DNA of 64,000 bases from Seriola aureovittata (Eukaryota; Chordata; Actinopteri; Carangiformes; Carangidae): the NCBI RefSeq assembly GCF_021018895.1, contig NC_079386.1:7948835-8012834 (forward strand), given 5' to 3'. Below are positions 48,055-64,000 of the stretch, piece after piece. Position 1 is the first letter of the stretch. Each line of letters begins with the position of its first letter. The translations under genes were made by a program, and so were the position numbers. The notes under the pieces were generated by a model. The model made no database searches. It was not told where the DNA came from and worked only from the letters and a program-made list of their open reading frames with translations.

Positions 48055-48520
48055 GTACATTTCTATTTCCCCGCAGCTGTGTTGATCTGTTTCATGAACA
48101 TGATTATTTTGGACACTGGATGCACCAATGTGTATCAGCACACTTGCCCTCATCAGGGTGTCTTTACACATGATGAACCCAAACTATGACTATATACAAC
48201 AGTGTGCCTGTATGTAAATATATATATATGTGTATACAAAAACAACATTCAGTACCAACATGAAACATGAAAGCCACTAGAATAATCATTAAGAGATTCA
48301 CATCACATCATTTCTCCAGATGCCGATCTCCTGTTCAACCACATCTCAGAGTTACTGGAGTCAGATCTGGTGACTGGGGAGGCCACTGAAGTTCACTGAA
48401 CGCATTGTCATGTTGATAAAAACCATACTTAAGCAATAAAGGTATTTTTGGTTAAATATGTGCCAAAAGTATATGAAAATTATCAGCTAATGTTAACAGG
48501 ATTCTCTGTGTTTGACAGAG

Positions 48521-58130
<9,610 letters not shown>

Positions 58131-61100
58131 AGTTATTGGATGAAATATTCTATAAACTAGCCAGTCCTTCATTTTGAAATGAACTGAGATGCCTCTTTTT
58201 TTCTTTGCTAATGGAAAACAGTCTGTGCATACTTTATCAGCATTCTGTTTTGGGAATACATTAAGCTTTTCCAACTGCAGTATGTTGTTCTATGTCTTCT
58301 GCTGTGTATTGTAATGTGATACAAGCGATGTTGAGCCATTAACTCCATCTGAACCCTGTGTATTGGATTAGCTTGTTTATTTTCAGGCTTGGTAACAGAT
58401 AGCAAGTAACAGATAATCAATGAAGTACACCAAACATAGATCTCTATTGTATTGAGTGAAGGAAATATTCATTATTAGTCTAAGTAAGAGCCTATACTGT
58501 ATGTAACATTAACAGATATGTAGTTAACTGCTGTACTGTATTTTACGTTTAACAATGTAGGATGAACTTACATTTCAGGGGAATTGATCTTTAATCAAAC
58601 AAGTCTCCTCCATATTTGCACATTTCAGAGGTTTGTTTTTTTTTTTGTTTTTTTTTTTTAATATCCTGTGTCTCTTCCCGCTGCTCTCCGGTCTCAGTCA
58701 TTAGGAAGCAGGGAAGATAGTGCTCCGAGGCACAAAAATAGACTACTACTAAAGCCTCTCTGACTGATGACTAATCTATATCTCGATACTGCACTGTCCA
58801 AGTTCTCCCTGTGCCTTCCCCTTCATCTGCTGCATATTATCAAGGTTGATTGCCTTTATGAAAATCTTGGGCCATGTGAAGTAGATGCTGCTGCGTGTTT
58901 TGGAGTGGAAACAATCATGTGTGTTGAAACTGGAAGTACAGACTGTCACAGTTGCTGCATCTGTGCTGGGCCCATGTACGATGGGTATAGCAGTGAATAC
59001 AATCAGCACGTCATGCAGGTTGGAATACGTATGTAGCAATAACAACAGCAGAACCAATCTTCCTGGCAGCCTTTGAAAGTGGGCTGGAGTCAGATTGATA
59101 AGATTGCTGTATCAGCACACTGTTCCCAAGCTGTACTGAGCCATTAACAGAGTATAAATATAGGAAAACACTGTGCACTGTCACAGAGCTTGTACAGGGC
59201 AGCTTTCTGAAAAGCCGAGGTGGCTTTCAGAAAAGAGCTTAATGTTCAGTCTTCAGTCAGAATAAGAAATTATTTGCTCTATGTGCAACAGTACATGTGG
59301 TTTACAGGAACACGTAATATTAAGAAAGTGTTTTGGTGTCCTAAAAACTTGATTTGCTTTTTGTCTTTCTCTCTCCATTCCCTGTCACCAGTTTTCTATG
59401 TTTCCGCCTCTTTTGCTGATGTAGCAGAGATGCTGTGAGGATAGAGAGCCAGGCCCATTATTCTGCTGGACTGTTTTAAAGGACCCCTCTCTATTGATCA
59501 AATCTGCTGCAGTGTGTAAATCAGAAAATGGCTATACCACTGAGAAACTTGCACAAGACATTACATTGTGTTTTTTTTATGCAATCACGTAATCAGTTTG
59601 ATAGTTGAAGTCTTTTCTCAATGTTTGAATGGTTAAAGATTCTTGCCGTCTCTTTGTTTACCTTAAGTGATTGTTTACCATCAGTCCTCCTCACCAAAAT
59701 AGACTGCCTTTAAAAAAATATTCCTCCTGAATCTGCACTCCACACACTCAATCATAAGTCTAAGTACCCCAGGGATGTTGCTGCTTGACAAATGGCCCTT
59801 CACTCCTGGGCTCTCAGCAGCTGCCAGCTAAAGTTCAGCGATGATGGAGTGCGAGTGCCACGAATGAGCAACCTGGTACCAAAACGACCACAGTTTACCA
59901 AACCACCTACTGACAATATCAAAGCAGCAAAGTTGCCTTCTTTAGCTTTTGAATTATATTAATAGTATATATGTGGACCCATATGTAACAGAATTACACT
60001 TGAAAATGCTCCAATTTAGAAAAAGAAAAATGTCTTTGCTGAGTGTTAACAGTAAGTGATTTACTCCTATAATAACTTTGAAACACAATGCATGTTCAGA
60101 GAAGGAACAGCCAATGAAATACAAGGATTTAACCTCCCTGTATCCACCGTTCATTCTTTTTTAAAAATTCGAATACACTTGAAAGTTCATTTTATTTGGA
60201 TGAAATATTTAAGATGTCCAGTCGCAATTTAACCATCAAATTAACAACAAATTCATATATTTCTAATAGATAAATTTGTAAATAGGGATGGAAGGATGGA
60301 AAATTGGCTGAAATACAAACAAAAAGAAAAACTGGAGAGTATAGCACCATATTGACAAGATACATGGAAATAATCAATACCAGCTTTATTCTTGATGTTT
60401 GAAACCCTGATAAATGCCAATAAATGCAATAAAATAAAAACATGAAGTTTATTTAGATTGAATGAAAAATGATTGGAAAATATCTTGTTAAAACCAAAAT
60501 AAAGGACATATGAAACAAAAGTTATGTCTTGAATAATAGGTCTAAATTTACACTTGTAGCAGTTTGATGCAGGTGCACTGCACATATACTGTAAACATAC
60601 TGTAGGCTTCACTGTATATACAGACTACATATGTAACCACTCAGACTGCTATTGTATTTAGTTTTAAAGGATGTATCAGCAGAGCAGCTCTGCGTGGACC
60701 GGCTCAGAGGCGCTGTCCATGGTGCTGCAGTTATGCGCCTCAGAGAGCTTCAGTGTGGAGGAGGGGTTCAGTACTGTACAGCTGACTGTATGTGAAAATT
60801 ACCTGTGTAACAATATATCACGTCTCAAAGTGCTTGGCTCGAGTCGAGGGACTTTTATGTCATGTGTTTGATAATAAATCTTTTGGACAAACCCACAATG
60901 TAAAACGCAGCTAGAAATAACGAAACACATTTACATTTTGTTGCCAATTTTGACATGTTAAGAAACATATAACTGAGGTCATTTCACATGTATTTTTCAA
61001 ATCTGCAATTTCACTACATGCGCCACATCTGCTGGTATATTAAACTATATGTGGATAAATGCCACCTATGTTCGTTTGCATGCTTTTAAGCGCTTTTTTT

Positions 61101-61320
61101 TAAATGTAACATTAACTCTAAATCTATGAAACGTACAGGTTAGCAGATCGGCTGTTGTAACCTGAAGCAGCTTCATAATGCCCTATTTTTTATTTCATTT
61201 TTTGTGCCATGTATGGTTGTTGGTTGTTTAACCAACAGTTAAACTGGAGCTGGAGCTGTGGCTTAATAAATAATGAAAGTGGACGGAGGGGAGCTGCAGC
61301 TGATTTGCTGATGTCAGGGA
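58131..61320. other. Intergenic region sepsecs-lgi2
   Basis: AT-rich and without a recognised exon; short frames lack known domains. The distal part (60.6-61.3 kb) presumably includes lgi2 regulatory and 5' UTR sequence, but no clear promoter motif is seen. Confidence 0.6.
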
Positions 61321-61420
61321 GCCAGTGCAGCATTTCATGGTGCAGGGTGGAAACGCGCGGTGCCATCTGCCTCGATCGGTGCTCTCAGCGAACATCACAC
61401 ATGCAAGCCCGACAAGGAAG

Positions 61421-61599
61421 ATGCTGCCAACTCTCAAGATTTGGGCATTGCTTTCTGTGTCGCTGTGCTGCCTGTCTCAACCGGGTCATTTGAAGAAGGG
61501 TTTCCGATGTCCTTCAACATGCAGCTGTTCCAAGGAGTCTATCATTTGCGTAGGGTCCTCTTATGTCCCAAGGATATCCCCCAACGAAATCAATTCTTT
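61421..61599 (+). CDS. lgi2: lgi2 exon 1 (signal peptide and LRRNT)
   Basis: The ATG at 61,421 has A at -3 and starts directly with MLPTLKIWALLSVSLCCLSQ, a good signal peptide. In-frame ATGs at 61,325 and 61,337 would put polar sequence before it and are less likely. Donor GTGAGT; ends in phase 2. Confidence 0.9.
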
Positions 61600-63860
61600 G
61601 TGAGTAGCCTCCCCCTGTGATCTTTTCACTAAACAAGATATCCTTAAACAGTGTGTGTATAAAATGCTGCAATATTGGCTTATAGTTTGATTCCTGCTGT
61701 CCCTTGCTGTATTTCATAATGTACACCATCTTAATAAGAGCTAAGGCAGAAAGGCAATGCAGTCCTGCCTTCTCCCGTTAATCACTTCACTGCATTTTAT
61801 TTCCTGTGGTGGCTTCATGTTTATCATTTCTGCTTCTTCCTTTCAGGAGTATCGTCAATGGAACTTTCACTGAGGTCAAAGAGGCTATGTTTAGTCACAT
61901 GCCATCTCTCCAGCTACTGTAAGGATACCCCAACTGCCTGTAAAACCTCTCTATGACAAGATTTCACGGGCCACCCTTTACTTGTAGCTACTGCTAGCTC
62001 CTTTCAAAACGAAAATATGGAGGCAAATTGAGTTTGAAACTTATTTCAAATTGGTGACTTTGGAAGATTAAATGCACCTTTTAATGTGGGTGTTTCAGAT
62101 GATGAATGCATCAGTTTGTGTACAGCCATCTAAAGCTGTAATACACACAACAAAACACTCATTACAAATAAAGAATTAACTAGTGTTGGCATATAATATC
62201 ACAAATTAATTAAGGCTTGTTTGCTATTGAAGCACTGTGACTAACTTTCTGTTGTAATACAGACACAGTAATGCACCTTTTGAGTCTGTTTAGTGCGTGT
62301 TAAAGCTATTAGCAGGGACAGCCTTTAAGGATTGGATTATTTGATGATTATACTTATGATAAAGCATTGGACACCTGCAAATGAATAATGAAAATCCAGT
62401 TTTGAGCTTTCAGTGAAGTCCCATACCGTACTGTACTTAACAGAGGCCGTCAGTCTGGGATGTCAGCACAAACAAAGGCGTGGCAGATATAGAGCACTTA
62501 ACGAAAGTGATGACACACTTGATGAATTACGTCTTGTTTTCTGTGTGCTGTTTCTGTTACAATTTAGTGTTTGTTTGGTTTTTTTGGTAGCTTCACACCA
62601 TTCCTTATGATGAAATGGACCATTTTCATGAAATAAGAGCTGTATAGGCGTTCAAACTAAGTAACAATATAATTAACTGTGGTTTACAACCTCTGTGACT
62701 TCTTTGTTCTTGTGCGTTTGTGTGATAAGATGTGTTTTTCTTAACAGTGTGCTGAAATGGTGATAGAGGTCAAAAGAATCATTATGTGGTATAGTTACTT
62801 TGTGTCCAGTCTTGATTTCATCAGTGTCAGCATTAATAACTGGGCTGAGAGCATTTGGAGTTGACTGTGTGTTGTCTGCTCATTTGATTGTGTTGTTGTT
62901 AAGCAAGCTAAATCACAATCTGAGAAATTTCATCTGATCTTCATTATTCATTACAGGCTTTTGAATTCTAACTCGCTAACAACTATAAGGGATGATGCAT
63001 TCACAGGCCTTTCACATCTGGAGTACCTGTAAGTTCTGTTATTGTTTTGTTTTTTTTTTAATGCAAAAGACATTCATTGAATTACTATAATAATTACATA
63101 TATTGGATACACACACATGTGCACTATGAACTAATTATCTGTAGCTGGGTAAAACTGCACACTTTAATCCGACATAACATAGCAGTATACTAATAATGTT
63201 GTTATGGGCATGAGGTTATGTGGTTGGATGTTAGTCTTTCAGAGTGAATGAGACAGGAAAGTATAGACTGTACGCCCTCTAGTGGTTTTAGTTTTTTCTC
63301 CCCAGTACAAAATCTTCAGTCATTTGTCAACATCAAATTTATAGAAAACGTATTACAAATCTGTATCAGTACAACTACAGATGTATTTATTAGTTTGTTA
63401 CAATCCCCAAGCCTGATTGAAGTGAAATTGTTGTTTAAAGTTACTTGTCTAAAACTGCACAAAGCTCACCAGAATCAGTATAATTTTCATAAAAGTCTAA
63501 ATGTTTCTTCCTGAGACGTGAATGCCACAGGAAAGAAGGATGTGACTTGATCACTTTCTCTCTTCATTGACAGAAACAGGTGCTTATTGTGTTCAGTATG
63601 TGTGTGACTACTTGAGGCAACAAAAGATTAGTTACAAGCAACATTATTGAAGATTTATACTATAACTTATAACTTATAATATCCCAAGTGCATTATCAAT
63701 TATACACAATGAGTTCTTTGATGCTATAGATGTGATATACTCTAAACTGATCACAAAATTGACAGTATTTTCTTTTTATCTTCCACAGGTTCATTGAGAG
63801 TAATAAGATAGAGACTGCATCCAAATATGCCTTCAGAGGACTCAGGGATTTGACTCACTT
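61421..63860 (+). CDS. lgi2: Leucine-rich glioma-inactivated protein 2, N-terminal part (4 exons, continues beyond window)
   Basis: Secreted neuronal glycoprotein; LGI proteins have N-terminal LRRs and a seven-bladed EPTP propeller that binds ADAM22/23 at synapses. The four exons give 131 residues. A hydrophobic signal peptide (residues about 1-20) is followed by the LRRNT cysteine pattern (C30, C34, C36, C43) with CSCSKESIICVGSSYVPRI, which matches LGI2 better than other LGIs as I recall them. Three LRRs follow (LQLLLLNSNSLTTIRDDAF, LEYLFIESNKIET, RGLRDLTHL). The remaining LRR, LRRCT and EPTP exons lie past the window end. The same-strand position downstream of sepsecs matches human 4p15. 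Confidence 0.93.
61847..61918 (+). CDS. lgi2: lgi2 exon 2 (LRR)
   Basis: 72 nt, phase 2-2, acceptor CTTTCAG, donor GTAAGG. It encodes SIVNGTFTEVKEAMFSHMPS and LQLL, with a potential N-glycosylation site (N-G-T). Confidence 0.93.
61919..62956 (+). other. lgi2: lgi2 intron 2
   Basis: 1.0 kb, nothing recognised. Confidence 0.8.
62957..63028 (+). CDS. lgi2: lgi2 exon 3 (LRR)
   Basis: 72 nt, phase 2-2, acceptor ATTACAG, donor GTAAGT. It encodes LLNSNSLTTIRDDAFTGLSH and LEYL, a canonical 24-residue LRR. Confidence 0.94.
63029..63788 (+). other. lgi2: lgi2 intron 3
   Basis: 0.76 kb, nothing recognised. Confidence 0.8.
63789..63860 (+). CDS. lgi2: lgi2 exon 4 (LRR)
   Basis: 72 nt, phase 2-2, acceptor TTCCACAG, donor GTATGT. 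It encodes FIESNKIETASKYAFRGLRD and LTHL. It is the last exon in the window. Confidence 0.94.
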
Positions 63861-64000
63861 GTATGTTTCAAATGATTGTAAATATAATACTTAATCTGCT
63901 TAAAGTGAATTTTAATATTGAGTAACTGTGACACATGCTAAATAGTTCGGTTTTATTAAGATTACAGCTATCAATGTTGAACATTATATACAGAAGAATG

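Noticed and set aside
61325..61420. Longer lgi2 N terminus from upstream in-frame ATGs (61,325 or 61,337)
   Set aside because: It would bury the signal peptide behind about 28-32 polar residues; the ATG at 61,421 has the better context and fits the family.

Overview
This is nuclear genomic DNA from a vertebrate, almost certainly a teleost fish. It has long introns with GT-AG splice sites, many long (GT)n/(CA)n microsatellites, and several fish-type non-autonomous DNA transposon families. No prokaryotic gene structure, rRNA, tRNA or CRISPR array is visible. Most apparent ORFs are chance ORFs or translations of simple repeats.

Three protein-coding genes lie on the + strand. (1) Positions 1 to about 34,590 hold the 3' half of slc24a2 (NCKX2, a K+-dependent Na+/Ca2+ exchanger). 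Ten exons encode part of the large cytoplasmic loop, an alternatively spliced segment, and the whole second membrane cluster with the alpha-2 repeat. The stop is at 30,980-30,982 and is followed by a 3' UTR of about 3.6 kb. The N-terminal half lies upstream of the window. (2) Positions about 45,700 to about 58,130 hold complete sepsecs (O-phosphoseryl-tRNA(Sec):selenocysteinyl-tRNA synthase). It has a probable noncoding first exon, a first intron carrying a complete 1.75-kb hAT-like element, and 11 coding exons giving 485 residues; the PLP lysine and the substrate-binding residues I checked are in place. (3) From about 61,300 to the window end is the 5' part of lgi2, a secreted LRR/EPTP protein: the signal peptide and LRRNT exon, then three 72-nt exons of one LRR each. 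The rest lies beyond the window.

The spaces are about 11 kb intergenic (34.6-45.7 kb) and about 3.2 kb between sepsecs and lgi2. Both hold simple repeats and transposon remnants, and I see no further gene there. The three genes have unrelated jobs (ion transport, selenocysteine synthesis, synaptic adhesion) and do not form a pathway. The same-strand order sepsecs then lgi2 matches human chromosome 4p15, whereas SLC24A2 is on human 9p, so the slc24a2-sepsecs junction marks a lineage-specific rearrangement.

The most interesting points are a strongly supported 15-nt microexon in slc24a2 beside the conserved 51-nt cassette, exons that begin with donor-like sequences, an intronic tandem repeat carrying two perfect estrogen-response-element palindromes and a perfect DR1, an inverted E-box pair in the presumed sepsecs promoter, and the intact hAT-like insertion. 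I found no convincing wholly new biological system.
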